Shown here: positions 53,985 to 64,000 of the stretch, in pieces
Layout of the letters: every line of letters starts with the position of its first letter
Position numbering within the stretch: position 1 is the stretch's first letter
Origin: Chondromyces crocatus
GTDB taxonomy: Bacteria > Myxococcota_A > Polyangia > Polyangiales > Polyangiaceae
NCBI RefSeq assembly: GCF_001189295.1
Contig: NZ_CP012159.1
Location: 6,774,525-6,838,524 of the forward strand
Direction: 5' to 3'
Length of the DNA stretch: 64,000 nucleotides
The notes under the pieces: generated by a model
What the model saw: only the letters and a program-made list of their open reading frames with translations
The model's database searches: none
What the model was told of the DNA's origin: nothing
Made by a program: the position numbers and the translations under genes

Positions 53985-54006
53985 GGCGGGGGCGCGTGCC
54001 CCGCCG
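53984..54006 (-). terminator. Second stem-loop at the 3' end of the coiled-coil lipoprotein gene
   Basis: The perfect 8-bp stem CGGCGGGG (53984-53991) / CCCCGCCG (53999-54006) with a 7-nt loop lies 7 nt beyond the minus-strand stop at 54013. Confidence 0.55.
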
Positions 54007-54012
54007 TGTGAA

Positions 54013-55848
54013 CTAAAGCGCGTCGCTCACCGCGGCCGGCGTGATCCCCTTCTCGGAGGCGAGCAATGCCACGAGCCGCGCCCGCTCCTCCACGCTCACC
54101 CGCCCCAGCAACAGGTAGCGCGCATAACGCTCGACCGCCTCGTCCCTGGCGCCCGCCGCATGCTCCCGATCCGCGCTCGCCAGAAGCTGCTGACGGTAGC
54201 GATCGTAAGTGAACAGGATCTGATCCCTCACCCCGCCCACCGCTTTCGTGAGCAGCGCGTGCTTCAGCTCGATCTCCGCAGGCAGATCGAGCGGATCCCC
54301 GTTCGCCACCTCGTCGCAGCGACCTGGCTGCGCCGGGAACGTCTCGTCCTGGTTGCGCTGCTCGTACAGACGCGCGTCCTGATCGAGGATCACCGCGCCG
54401 TCGTGGAGCCCGGCCGCCGACACGGTCACCGTCATCATCGCGTGCACCGCGTGCACGTTGACCACGTACCCGTGGCTGCAGTTCCGGGCCACCTGGATGG
54501 TGCGCGGCGTCCGATCGAGCCGGCTGGCCGCGACCGTGATGTCCTCCTGGATCACGCTCAGCCGCCCCTCTGCGTTCGAGAACCGCCCGCGCGCTTCCGT
54601 GAGACGCCTCTCGGGCCCAGCGAGCCGCTCTTCCTCCGATCGCAGACGCGAGAGCTCACGCTCGACCGCCGACTCCTGGGACGAACATCGGGCCGGATCG
54701 TCCGGGCGCGGCTCCCTGTCCGGCTTCGGCGGTCCGCTGGGCCGCCTCGAACGACACCGCTCCAGGTCCGCGCGCGCGCTCTCCACCTCCCGCTGCGCGC
54801 GCTCCACGGCCCGCTGCGCGCTCTCCACGTCCCGCTCGCTCCGCGACACCTCCGAGCGCGCCTGGGACACCTCGGTCTCCGCAGGGGACAGCCGCATGCG
54901 CGCGTTCGTCAGATCCGTCTCGGCGGCCGCGTGATCCGGGTTCGCCACCGTGCTGTAGCCGCAGACGTACATGCATGACCGCGGCGTCGTCGACTGATCG
55001 TGCCGGAATGCGTAGCCAGAGACCCCCCCCGTCACCCGCACACCGACGGCCGAAGCATCGACCTGCTCCTCGCTCTCCACGACCGCGAGCGGCAGCTCGG
55101 GCCCCAGCGCCTGACGCAAGCGCGCCGCCCCGACGCCCGGCGCCAGATCCGCGGCGCTCCGGTCCCCGGTGAAGGGCTTCACGAGCGCCGTGTACGTCAC
55201 CTGCTCCCGCAGCGAACGCTTCAGCTCGCCCATCACGGCCGGCACATCCCGGTAGTTCGGCATCACCTGCACCGCCGCGGCCAGCTCCAGCAGCGCGTTG
55301 CCCAGGCGCCCCTCTTGATTGAACGCCTCTGCCCGCGCGTACGCCGCTGCGGCGATGTGCTCTCTCGCGGCCGTGTCCAGGCTCCGCGCCCGTGCGTCTG
55401 CTGGCAACGACCGCAGCACCTCGCCGGTCAGCTCCAGTGCCTCGCGCGCCCTGCCCGCTCCCAGCAGGTGCTCGGCCTGATCGAGCACACGGACCGACGC
55501 CTCGGCGATGATCCGCCGCGCGTCGGCGTTGTACGGATCGAGCCAGGCCGCCTCGTGCGCGATCGCCATCGCGCCCCGGGCATCTCCCTTCTGGAGCAGC
55601 CCTTGCGCCCGCACGACCCGCGCCGACGCCTGGCTCCGCTTTGCCATCCACAGGCGCTCACGCGCCTCCTGGTTGTTCGGATTCAGGGCCAGCGCCTGCT
55701 CGTACTCGGCCGCCGCTTCGTCCCATCGCCCGTGACTGGCGAACAGGTTGCCGCGTTCCATCCGTTCGGCGAACGGACCACCGCAGCCCACAGCACAGCC
55801 CAGAACGAGAGCCAACGAAAAGACCCGGAGAGCTTGGCGCATCCGCAT
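54013..55848 (-). CDS. TPR/coiled-coil lipoprotein
   Basis: This protein of about 611 aa has a lipoprotein signal (FSLALVLGCAVGC). TPR helices at 30-120 begin RWDEAAAEYEQALALNPNNQ. The middle contains a helical section, then a beta region with two Cys (MYVCGYS). A coiled coil at about 330-450 has repeating EVSQARSEVSRSERDVESAQ, with a Pro-rich break. The C-terminus is mixed alpha-beta. Assembly or scaffold roles in the envelope are plausible; the family is not recognised. Start choice: ATG 55848 or 55842. Confidence 0.7.
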   Translation of the reverse strand: MRMRQALRVFSLALVLGCAVGCGGPFAERMERGNLFASHGRWDEAAAEYEQALALNPNNQEARERLWMAKRSQASARVVRAQGLLQKGDARGAMAIAHEAAWLDPYNADARRIIAEASVRVLDQAEHLLGAGRAREALELTGEVLRSLPADARARSLDTAAREHIAAAAYARAEAFNQEGRLGNALLELAAAVQVMPNYRDVPAVMGELKRSLREQVTYTALVKPFTGDRSAADLAPGVGAARLRQALGPELPLAVVESEEQVDASAVGVRVTGGVSGYAFRHDQSTTPRSCMYVCGYSTVANPDHAAAETDLTNARMRLSPAETEVSQARSEVSRSERDVESAQRAVERAQREVESARADLERCRSRRPSGPPKPDREPRPDDPARCSSQESAVERELSRLRSEEERLAGPERRLTEARGRFSNAEGRLSVIQEDITVAASRLDRTPRTIQVARNCSHGYVVNVHAVHAMMTVTVSAAGLHDGAVILDQDARLYEQRNQDETFPAQPGRCDEVANGDPLDLPAEIELKHALLTKAVGGVRDQILFTYDRYRQQLLASADREHAAGARDEAVERYARYLLLGRVSVEERARLVALLASEKGITPAAVSDAL

Positions 55849-55929
55849 GACTCGTAAACCGACGGAAGTTTCGCGCATCTTATTCAAACCCGGTGGGTGG
55901 CGTCCGGGTTTCGTACTAAACCTCCGCCC

Positions 55930-57378
<1,449 letters not shown>

Positions 57379-57391
57379 AGGAGAACGGACG

Positions 57392-58402
57392 TTGACACGG
57401 CGTGCCGACGGCGCTGAGCTTCGGGACATGACGCTGGAAAGCGCCGCTGCGGCATCGCGCCCGGACGACGACCTCTTCGCCCGCGTCCCGGATGCGGTCT
57501 CCATCTACGAGGTCAGCCCGCGCGACGGCCTCCAGAACGAGTCGACGCTCATCTCCGTCGACGGCAAGCGCCGCCTCATCGACGCCCTCGTGGCCTCCGG
57601 CCTCCGCCGCATCGAGATCACGAGCTTCGTCTCCCCCAAGTGGGTCCCCCAGCTCGCCGACGCCGAGGAGCTCGCCCGCGCCATCCGCCCCCCCGAGGGC
57701 GTCACCTACAGCGCCCTCTGCCCCAACGCCCGTGGCCTGGAGCGCGCCCTCTCCGCTGGCCTCACCGAGATCGCCGTCTTCCTCAGCGCGAGCGAGGCGC
57801 ACAACCGCGCCAACATCAACAAGACCATCGCCGACACCCTGTCGGTGTTCTCCGAGATCGTCCCCCCCGCGCGCGAAGCCGGCCTCCAGGTCCGCGCCTA
57901 CGTCTCCACCGTCTGGGGCTGCCCGTACGAGGGCGCCGTCGATCCTGCCCGCGTCGTGCAGATCGCGGAGAAGCTCCTGGAGCTCGGCTGCTACCAGATC
58001 TCCCTCGGCGACACGATCGGCGTCGGCAACCCGCGCCAGACCCGCGAGATCGTCCGCCGCTTCCTCGACGCCATGCCCGTCGAGCGCTTCGCGCTGCACA
58101 TGCACGACACCCGCGGCACCGCGCTCGCCAACGTCCTCACCGCCCTGGAGATGGGCGTGCGCGACTTCGACGCCTCCGTCGGCGGCGTGGGCGGCTGCCC
58201 CTACGCGCCAGGCGCCGCTGGCAACCTCGCCACCGAGGACCTCGTCTACATGCTCCACGGCATGGGCCTCGAAACGGGCATCGACCTCGAGAAGCTCCTC
58301 GAAGCCGGCAACGTCGCCGAGCAGGTCATCGGCCGCCCCCTCCCTGGCAAGGTCCACAAGGCCGGCCCCTTCCGGCTACGCCGCTCCCCTACCCGCCACT
58401 GA
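57392..58402 (+). CDS. mvaB: Hydroxymethylglutaryl-CoA lyase
   Basis: This 336-aa TIM-barrel enzyme cleaves HMG-CoA to acetyl-CoA and acetoacetate in leucine or ketone-body breakdown. Diagnostic motifs: VSPRDGLQNES (metal and substrate), FALHMHDTRGTALANV (metal His residues) and the signature GGCPYAPGAAGNLATEDL with the active-site Cys. TTG 57392 lies 8 nt after AAGGAG and is chosen; ATG 57428 would lose 12 residues. It may be co-transcribed with purF. Confidence 0.93.
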   Translation: MTRRADGAELRDMTLESAAAASRPDDDLFARVPDAVSIYEVSPRDGLQNESTLISVDGKRRLIDALVASGLRRIEITSFVSPKWVPQLADAEELARAIRPPEGVTYSALCPNARGLERALSAGLTEIAVFLSASEAHNRANINKTIADTLSVFSEIVPPAREAGLQVRAYVSTVWGCPYEGAVDPARVVQIAEKLLELGCYQISLGDTIGVGNPRQTREIVRRFLDAMPVERFALHMHDTRGTALANVLTALEMGVRDFDASVGGVGGCPYAPGAAGNLATEDLVYMLHGMGLETGIDLEKLLEAGNVAEQVIGRPLPGKVHKAGPFRLRRSPTRH

Positions 58403-58522
58403 ACGGCCTCGACGCGTCACCGCACGCTCACCGAGCCCCTCGGCGCGCGACGCGACCTCCCAACGTCCAGTTCGCTTGACGCCCCCGGTGCCAGCGGATC
58501 TCCTCATCGAGGGAGGCCCCTC

Positions 58523-61500
58523 ATGTCGGCACAGGCAGACGTCTTCAGGATCCGCATCGAGATCGATGGCATCGAGGATGGGGCGCTGGAGCTGTCCCGC
58601 CTCACGGGCAAAGAGACCATCTCTCAGCTCTTCGACTTCGAGCTGCTCGTCGTGTGTCGCGATCCGTCGGGCATCAGCCTCGAGAGCATCGTCGGCGAGC
58701 CGGCCACGCTCGTCTTCGAACGCGACGACATGGAGCTACGCCGCCTCCACGGCATGATCGCCACCGCCCGCGATCGCCTCGACACCGAGACCACCCACAC
58801 CACCTACCGCGTCACCTTCACCCCGCGCGCGTACAAGCTCACCCTCAGCGAGACGCTCGACGTCCACCTCGACCTCGATCTCCCGGGCATCCTCCGCAAG
58901 AAACTCGACGCCGCGGGCTTCACGGAAGGCACGGACTACGCCTTTCGCCTGTTCGAGTCCTACCCCGTCCGCGACTTCGTCGTGCAGTACAAGGAAACCG
59001 ACCTCGCGTTCATCTCCCGCATCACCGAGCACCTCGGCATCAGCTACGCCTTCGAGCACGACAGCGGCCGCGACGTCATGGTCTTCACCGACAGGAACAG
59101 CGGGTTCCGACCGGTCGAGGGCGAAGAACGCCTCCCCTTCCGACCTCGCGGCGACCCCACCGACGTCTTCGAGATCGAAGAGACGGTCCGCATGGTCCCC
59201 GGCCAGTTCGTCGTCCGGGACTACAACTACCGCACGCCGCAGGTCGCGCTGAACGGCGTCTCCACCGTCCCGAGCGGCGTCGGCGCCGTCGTCGAGTACG
59301 GCGCCCACGTGAAGACCCCGGGCGAAGCGCAACAGCTCGCCGAGATCCGCGCCCAGGAGCGCCTCACCTGGCTCCGCGTCTTCGACGGCCAGAGCGACGT
59401 CTCCCTCTTCCGCGCCGGCGCCCACCTCACCCTCGAAGGCCACCCCTACGGCGATCTCAACCTCCTCCTCGTCGAGCTCACCCACAGCGCCTCCCTCGTC
59501 ACCCTCGGCAGCGGCGACGCCTCCGGCATCACCTACACGAACACCTTCAAGGCCATCCCCTTCAGCCGCACCTACCGCCCCCCGCGCCACACCCCGAAAC
59601 CCCGCATCCACGGCGTCCTCACCGGCGTCATCGATGGCCCCCGAGGCGGCGACTACGCGCAGCTCGACGACGACGGCCGCTACCACGTCCGCTTCCTCTT
59701 CGACACCACCACCCCCGACGAGGAGCAAGCCTCACGCCCCGTCCGCATGGCCCAGCCGCACGCTGGCGCGGGCTACGGCATGCACTTTCCACTCCGCCAG
59801 GGCGTCGAAGTCATCCTCACGTTCGTCGACGGCGACCCAGATCGCCCCATCATCGTCTCCACCGTCCCGAACCCGCAGACCGCGAGCCCCGTCACCTCGG
59901 GCAACGCCCCCCGCAACATCATCCGCACAGGTGGCGGCAACGAGATCAACATCGACGACACCGGCGACAACCAGCGCATCAAGCTCTCCACACCGCACAA
60001 GAGCACCACGTTCCAGCTCGGGTACAGAAACTCCCCCGAAGACGGCGCCATCCTCGAAACCCAGGGCGCCAACTCGTCCATCGCCATGGGCGGCACCGCG
60101 ATGTACACCTCGGCGCGGGCCTCCGTCTCCACGCTCTACAGCCTCTCGCTCTCCGGCCAGATCAGCACCGTCGCAGAGCACACACCCTTCGCCACCACCG
60201 TCTCCACGGTGAAGGCGCTGATGGGCCAGGGCCTCGACCTCGCCGGCAGCTACCTCGATCTGCGCGCCGCCGAGAAGAAGAAGAAAGAAGCGGAACTCAA
60301 GCTCGAGGCGATGCAAGACCAGCGCGCCTCGTACGACGCCGAGCAGCGCCGAAAGGCCGCCCGCAAGCGCACCAAGGACGCGCTCCGAGCGCTCGAAAGC
60401 GGCTGCACCATGACCAGCGCCGAGGCGGCGGAGCTCGAGAGGCTCCGCACCGAATACGAGCTGGCCATGAAGAACTACGACAAGAAGCTCATCGAGAAGC
60501 GTACCACGCTGGAGTGGCTCGCTGACGCGAAGAAGGGCGAGTGGGTTCCCAACGTCGATACCCAGAACGCCGTCGTCGTCACCGACTCTTACGCCCAGAT
60601 CCAGACCCACGAGCTCGCCCTCGAGACCATCGAGACCGAGCTTTACGGCAGCGGTGGCCTCAAAGAGGAGTACGAAGCCAAGCGCCTCGCCTACCTGAAC
60701 AAGCTCAAGGCGCTCACCCCGTCGCCTCGGACCCCCGAGCAGACAGCGGCATTCACCGAGGCAGACGCGGCGATCAGCGCCGAGCCCGGCGTCGACACCG
60801 AGGCCAACACGGCGGCCCTCACCGCCTTCAACTCCCGCAACACGTACAACACCCAGGTCGGCGTCAACGAGCTCGGCGAGGAGGCCCTCGAAGCCAAGAC
60901 GCACCGCAAGAACATCGAGCACGCGAAGAACGCCAACATTCTCTTCAGCGAGCTGATGGCCGTCCTCGCGGGCGTGAAAGAGTTCATCGAGCGCTTCAAG
61001 AAAGACGACAACAAGAAGGATCTGCTCCTCACCAAGACGGACAGCGAGCCCCGCGAAGACCCGGCGTTCGCTGCGAAGAGCACCTACGAGCCGCGGCTCG
61101 GCTCCTTCTTCGCCGTGAAGCACACCCTCGGCTCGACCGGCGACATGGTCATCTACGCCGATCACGAACTTCTCTCCTGGGCGAAGACCGCCCTCTTGCT
61201 CGGCAAGAACGGCGTGCTCATCGAGAGCGGCGCGCACCTCTCCCTCCTCTCCGCCGACAAGGCCGAGCTGGCTGCCAAGAACAAGCTCCTCCAGACCAGC
61301 AAGACCATCGACATCATGGCCCGGGACGAGGCCAGGCTCATCGCCGAGGAGAAGCTCTACCAGGCCAGTCAAAGGATCATCGTCCTCGCCGAGGACACCT
61401 TCGCCCTGAAGGCCGCCCCTGCGGAGGGCGAGAACGGCGCTGGCACCATCGACATCGAGTCCAAGGGGGCGATGAAGCTCAAATCCCTGGAAAAAAGCAT

Positions 61501-61837
61501 CGAGATCCAGGCCAAAGACAAGGCGGGCCAGCGCATCCGCCTCGAAGCCAAGACGGATCTCTTCGGTGGCTCGGAGAACGTCACCCTCAACGCCTCCAAG
61601 GTCGCCCAGCTCCTGTCAGGCAGCGTCAAGCTGAAGCTCGACGCCCAGGCCGCCACCGCGACCCTCGGCACGGACACCTGGAAGCTCTCCATCAAGAACA
61701 ACGAGGCCAAGCTCGGCACCACGCAGAATGGCCTCACCGTGAAGGCGGCCACGACCCAGCTCACCCACGGCGCCGCCAAGCTCGAACTCGACGGCCAGCT
61801 CGTCAAAGCCAACGGCCAAAGGATTCTCCTCGGCTAG
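58523..61837 (+). CDS. Type VI secretion VgrG spike with coiled-coil insertion
   Basis: This is an 1104-aa protein. The N-terminal gp27-like part (about 1-370) includes FRIRIEIDGIEDGALELSRL. A gp5-like OB-fold and beta-helix start near 380 (RIHGVLTGVIDGPRGGDYAQ, GGGNEINIDDTGDNQRIKLS). Residues about 580-845 are a largely helical coiled-coil region (AAEKKKKEAELKLEAMQDQR) that interrupts the blade, which then resumes (FFAVKHTLGSTGDMVIYADH) to the end. No other T6SS genes are visible nearby, so it is an orphan VgrG. GGGAGG precedes the start. Confidence 0.9.
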   Translation: MSAQADVFRIRIEIDGIEDGALELSRLTGKETISQLFDFELLVVCRDPSGISLESIVGEPATLVFERDDMELRRLHGMIATARDRLDTETTHTTYRVTFTPRAYKLTLSETLDVHLDLDLPGILRKKLDAAGFTEGTDYAFRLFESYPVRDFVVQYKETDLAFISRITEHLGISYAFEHDSGRDVMVFTDRNSGFRPVEGEERLPFRPRGDPTDVFEIEETVRMVPGQFVVRDYNYRTPQVALNGVSTVPSGVGAVVEYGAHVKTPGEAQQLAEIRAQERLTWLRVFDGQSDVSLFRAGAHLTLEGHPYGDLNLLLVELTHSASLVTLGSGDASGITYTNTFKAIPFSRTYRPPRHTPKPRIHGVLTGVIDGPRGGDYAQLDDDGRYHVRFLFDTTTPDEEQASRPVRMAQPHAGAGYGMHFPLRQGVEVILTFVDGDPDRPIIVSTVPNPQTASPVTSGNAPRNIIRTGGGNEINIDDTGDNQRIKLSTPHKSTTFQLGYRNSPEDGAILETQGANSSIAMGGTAMYTSARASVSTLYSLSLSGQISTVAEHTPFATTVSTVKALMGQGLDLAGSYLDLRAAEKKKKEAELKLEAMQDQRASYDAEQRRKAARKRTKDALRALESGCTMTSAEAAELERLRTEYELAMKNYDKKLIEKRTTLEWLADAKKGEWVPNVDTQNAVVVTDSYAQIQTHELALETIETELYGSGGLKEEYEAKRLAYLNKLKALTPSPRTPEQTAAFTEADAAISAEPGVDTEANTAALTAFNSRNTYNTQVGVNELGEEALEAKTHRKNIEHAKNANILFSELMAVLAGVKEFIERFKKDDNKKDLLLTKTDSEPREDPAFAAKSTYEPRLGSFFAVKHTLGSTGDMVIYADHELLSWAKTALLLGKNGVLIESGAHLSLLSADKAELAAKNKLLQTSKTIDIMARDEARLIAEEKLYQASQRIIVLAEDTFALKAAPAEGENGAGTIDIESKGAMKLKSLEKSIEIQAKDKAGQRIRLEAKTDLFGGSENVTLNASKVAQLLSGSVKLKLDAQAATATLGTDTWKLSIKNNEAKLGTTQNGLTVKAATTQLTHGAAKLELDGQLVKANGQRILLG

Positions 61838-61861
61838 ACGCGCTCGACCCTCGACATCGAG

Positions 61862-61912
61862 GCGCTTGCAGGCCGAGCGCGCCGAGCGCTTCGGAGGGCC
61901 GAGGGCAAGCGC
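61862..61912. terminator. Inverted repeat in the gap after VgrG
   Basis: GCGCTTGC (61862-61869) pairs with GCAAGCGC (61905-61912), 8-bp perfect arms enclosing further GC-rich pairing. A second small palindrome GTGCGAgaTCGCAC lies at 61919-61932. They sit between two convergent genes. Confidence 0.5.
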
Positions 61913-61951
61913 GCGCTGGTGCGAGATCGCACCGACGACGGCTCGCTCGGC

Positions 61952-63574
61952 TCAGGGCGTCTCTGCCACGCACCCCAGCCGCGAGAAGAACATGTGGTTC
62001 TCCCCTTGCCGGTCGTCGCGGAACAGGATCCCCAGCTCCCCCGCTGGACCGAACGTGGCCACGGGCTGGATGCTGTTCCTCGGTGCGAACGTGATCCGCT
62101 GCTCGGGCGAGATCGACATGAGATCGGCGCCGACCATCGTCGAGTAGATCTCGTAGCCGTCGTTCTGATCGCGATCGTCGGCGTACACGACCAGCACCCG
62201 GTCCCCGAGCGGCCGCAGGAACGGGTACCGCGACCGGAACGATCCGGGACTCGTGATCGGCCGCGTCGGGACGAGCACCTGGCCCTCCTCGGAGAGCACC
62301 GCCCCGTAGATGGCCGTGGGCGATCGCGTCTTGTCGTACCAGGCCACGACGAAGCGATCGCGGTTCCACACCACCGTCGGGAAGACCGAGTCCGTGAACC
62401 CATCGGTCAGATCGACGGGATCGGACGCGGGCGTGAGATCCGGATGGAAGAGCTGCACCCGGATGAACCGCTGGAAGCCATTGTTCGCCGTCCAGGCCAC
62501 GGCCATCCCGGGCCCACCCGCTGCCACCGAGGGCCCTTCGTTGTCGATCCCCGAGAACACCTCGGTCAGCGGCGTGTTGTCGCCCAGCAGGTTGGCCCCG
62601 ATGTCCAGCCGCTGCGCGTACAAGTTGAAGAGGCCGTTGCGCTCGTCCTGCCAGACCGCGACGAACTCCGCCCCGTTCCAGGTGAGCGCCACGTTCACCG
62701 AGAAGCCTGGAGCGTTCGTGAGCTGCCGATCGCCGCCTTCCACCTTGTTGCCGCTCGCGTCGAGCAGCGTGAAGTAGATCTGGTACGCCCCCGTGCGCCG
62801 GTCCTGCCACACCATGCCGTAGCGATCGCCGACCCACACGATCGGCCCACCCGACGCATCGCCATTGCCTGGCGTCAGCGAGCCCTCGCCAGGCGGCAGC
62901 ACGTTTCCGGCCGGGTCCAGCATCGTCCTGAAGACGGAGAAGCCTTGCTGGTTGCCCGAGTAGACCGCTGCATACGAGGTGCCGCTCCAGGCCAGCCCCC
63001 CGGTGCTCGCGGGCGCCACGTTCCCCGAGATGCGCACCGCGTCTCCGTCGCCCAGCGGGATGAAGCTCGCTCCGTTGTCGACGGTGCCATCGCAGTCGTT
63101 GTCGACCCCATCGCAGACCTCTTCCCCTCCCGGATACGCCGCCGGGTTGGTGTCGTCGCAGTCGTCACCGCACGCGTCGGGGTCGCCGGGCTTCGTGCCG
63201 GGGCGTGGACCGAGAAAACCGTCGCCGTCGTTGTCGAACGTCGCGGGACCGTACGTGCACTGCCCCGTCTCCGGGAGGCATGTGTCTGCCGTGCAAGGGT
63301 CTCCATCGTCGCAGTCCACGGGCGTGAGCTGCACGCACGTCCCTCCCCGCGACACCAGCCCACCATCCGGGAGCTGATCGGGCGGGAGCAGATCGCAGAA
63401 CACCGGGTTGCAGCGATCCTCGGCGCCCTCGCAGTCCGCGTCGACGTAGCAGTCGGGCGCCGGTGGCGGGATGGGGATGGACGAGCGCCCCCCGCACCCC
63501 ACACCGAGCCAGGGGCCTCCCGCCATCACCACCGGAACGAGAAGCCAGCGCGCCGCACGCCAGGTCACAGGCAT
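61952..63574 (-). CDS. Secreted lipoprotein with metal-binding Cys/Asp motif
   Basis: This protein of about 540 aa has a lipoprotein signal (MAGGPWLGVGC). A cysteine-rich N-terminal region holds CYVDADCEGAEDRC and CDDGDPCTADTC. An Asp/Cys-rich putative metal-binding repeat reads DGDGFLGPR, CGDDCDDTNPA and CDGVDNDCDGTVDNG. Six-bladed or similar beta-propeller-like repeats follow (WSGTSYAAVYSGNQ, WVGDRYGMVWQDRR, WNGAEFVAVWQDER). Such proteins are common in myxobacteria. The likely role is calcium-dependent surface interaction (inference). ATG 63574 is the start. Confidence 0.8.
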   Translation of the reverse strand: MPVTWRAARWLLVPVVMAGGPWLGVGCGGRSSIPIPPPAPDCYVDADCEGAEDRCNPVFCDLLPPDQLPDGGLVSRGGTCVQLTPVDCDDGDPCTADTCLPETGQCTYGPATFDNDGDGFLGPRPGTKPGDPDACGDDCDDTNPAAYPGGEEVCDGVDNDCDGTVDNGASFIPLGDGDAVRISGNVAPASTGGLAWSGTSYAAVYSGNQQGFSVFRTMLDPAGNVLPPGEGSLTPGNGDASGGPIVWVGDRYGMVWQDRRTGAYQIYFTLLDASGNKVEGGDRQLTNAPGFSVNVALTWNGAEFVAVWQDERNGLFNLYAQRLDIGANLLGDNTPLTEVFSGIDNEGPSVAAGGPGMAVAWTANNGFQRFIRVQLFHPDLTPASDPVDLTDGFTDSVFPTVVWNRDRFVVAWYDKTRSPTAIYGAVLSEEGQVLVPTRPITSPGSFRSRYPFLRPLGDRVLVVYADDRDQNDGYEIYSTMVGADLMSISPEQRITFAPRNSIQPVATFGPAGELGILFRDDRQGENHMFFSRLGCVAETP

Positions 63575-64000
63575 CCGCCGAACCCTTCGACATCGATCGG
63601 CTCGCACACCAGCCCGGCAGGGCACCCGTCGTCACCGACGAGAGGACAGAGCCGCACGCACTGGTTGCCCGAGCCGGTCACCACGCACACGAAGCCTCCC
63701 TGGCACTCGAAGCTGCCCAGACACGGGTCGCCCTGCCCGGCGACCCCCGCGGGTCCGCAGCGCGACCCGTAGATCTCCTGCCCGCACGCCTCCTGCGGAT
63801 ACCGGACGAAGATGAAGCACCCCTCACCGACTGCGCAGTCGCCGTTGTGCTGGTCGTACGGATCACACTGGAGATCCACGATCGGAGGCGGCTGATCGGG
63901 ACACCCCGGATCCACGTACTCCTGCAGCGCGTCTCCGCCCCCGTCGACCGAGCCCGCGCCCTGGCCCCCGTCCGCCCTGCCAGCGCCGACCCCACCGCCC
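63565..64000 (-). CDS. Cys-rich secreted protein (5' part outside window)
   Basis: The frame is open to the window edge, so the N-terminus is missing. Visible: a Gly/Asp-rich stretch, then CPDQPPPIVDLQCDPYDQHN and many cysteines (CFIFVRYPQEACGQEIYGSR, CLGSFECQGGFVC). The ends of this gene and the downstream lipoprotein gene overlap by 10 bp, so they are probably an operon. The family is not recognised. The stop is at 63565-63567. Confidence 0.65.
   Translation of the reverse strand, partial: GGGVGAGRADGGQGAGSVDGGGDALQEYVDPGCPDQPPPIVDLQCDPYDQHNGDCAVGEGCFIFVRYPQEACGQEIYGSRCGPAGVAGQGDPCLGSFECQGGFVCVVTGSGNQCVRLCPLVGDDGCPAGLVCEPIDVEGFGGCL

Overview
The window is high-GC DNA (roughly 70 percent by eye) with dense coding on both strands. 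I infer a myxobacterium, most likely of the Sorangium/Polyangium/Chondromyces side (Polyangiales). The reasons are two FHA-sigma54 activator fusions, two Ser/Thr protein kinases, a PP2C phosphatase and a dual-specificity phosphatase, several secreted formylglycine-generating-enzyme-fold proteins, PEGA/TPR secreted proteins, many lipoproteins, and small GC-rich minisatellites in intergenic gaps. No rRNA, insertion sequence or CRISPR array was seen. Both tRNA genes have a CAT anticodon.

Layout. 0-7 kb: a truncated FAD oxidoreductase, a 1.1 kb gene-free gap with two hairpin elements of matching architecture, an FHA-sigma54 regulator with a degenerate GAFTGA loop, and transketolase. 7.2-15 kb is the accessory-looking part: a PD-(D/E)XK-like protein, a P-loop ATPase gene broken by a frameshift and a stop, its overlapping TPR partner, a 43-bp palindromic iteron array, an unknown acidic-tailed protein, an acyl-carrier-like protein lacking the phosphopantetheine serine, minisatellites and a class I amidotransferase. 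15-25.7 kb: MurJ, a phosphatase, a YkuD-fold lipoprotein without catalytic residues, tRNA-Met, TatD, PrkA kinase, a lipoprotein, a zinc-ribbon Ser/Thr kinase, a coiled-coil zinc-ribbon protein and a tRNA-CAT (probably Ile2).

26-37 kb: a second kinase, two translationally coupled FGE-fold proteins, UvrA, a DksA-like protein, a Nudix hydrolase, an excisionase-HTH/receiver fusion, an AMIN-amidase and a YbjN-like protein whose start abuts that of the amidase. 37-45 kb: envelope and signalling proteins (TM protein, PEGA/TPR protein, canonical FHA-sigma54 activator, beta-barrel-like protein, PP2C phosphatase, transglutaminase/TPR lipoprotein, FKBP). 45-53 kb: a cNMP-binding/patatin fusion, an RluA-type pseudouridine synthase, a third FGE-fold protein, TruD, an ExbB-ExbD-TonB-like operon with overlapping genes and a cNMP-binding protein.

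53-64 kb: a triheme cytochrome lipoprotein, a convergent gap with three stem-loops, a TPR/coiled-coil lipoprotein, PurF, HMG-CoA lyase, an orphan VgrG with a large coiled-coil insertion, and two cysteine-rich secreted proteins, the last running off the window. Most of the window is housekeeping plus envelope and signalling genes. The strongest leads for something undescribed are the paired hairpin elements (1.5-2.6 kb), the ATPase-TPR module, the 43-bp iteron array, the serine-less carrier protein and the FGE-fold subfamily ending in Gly-Phe-Arg-Cys-Cys.
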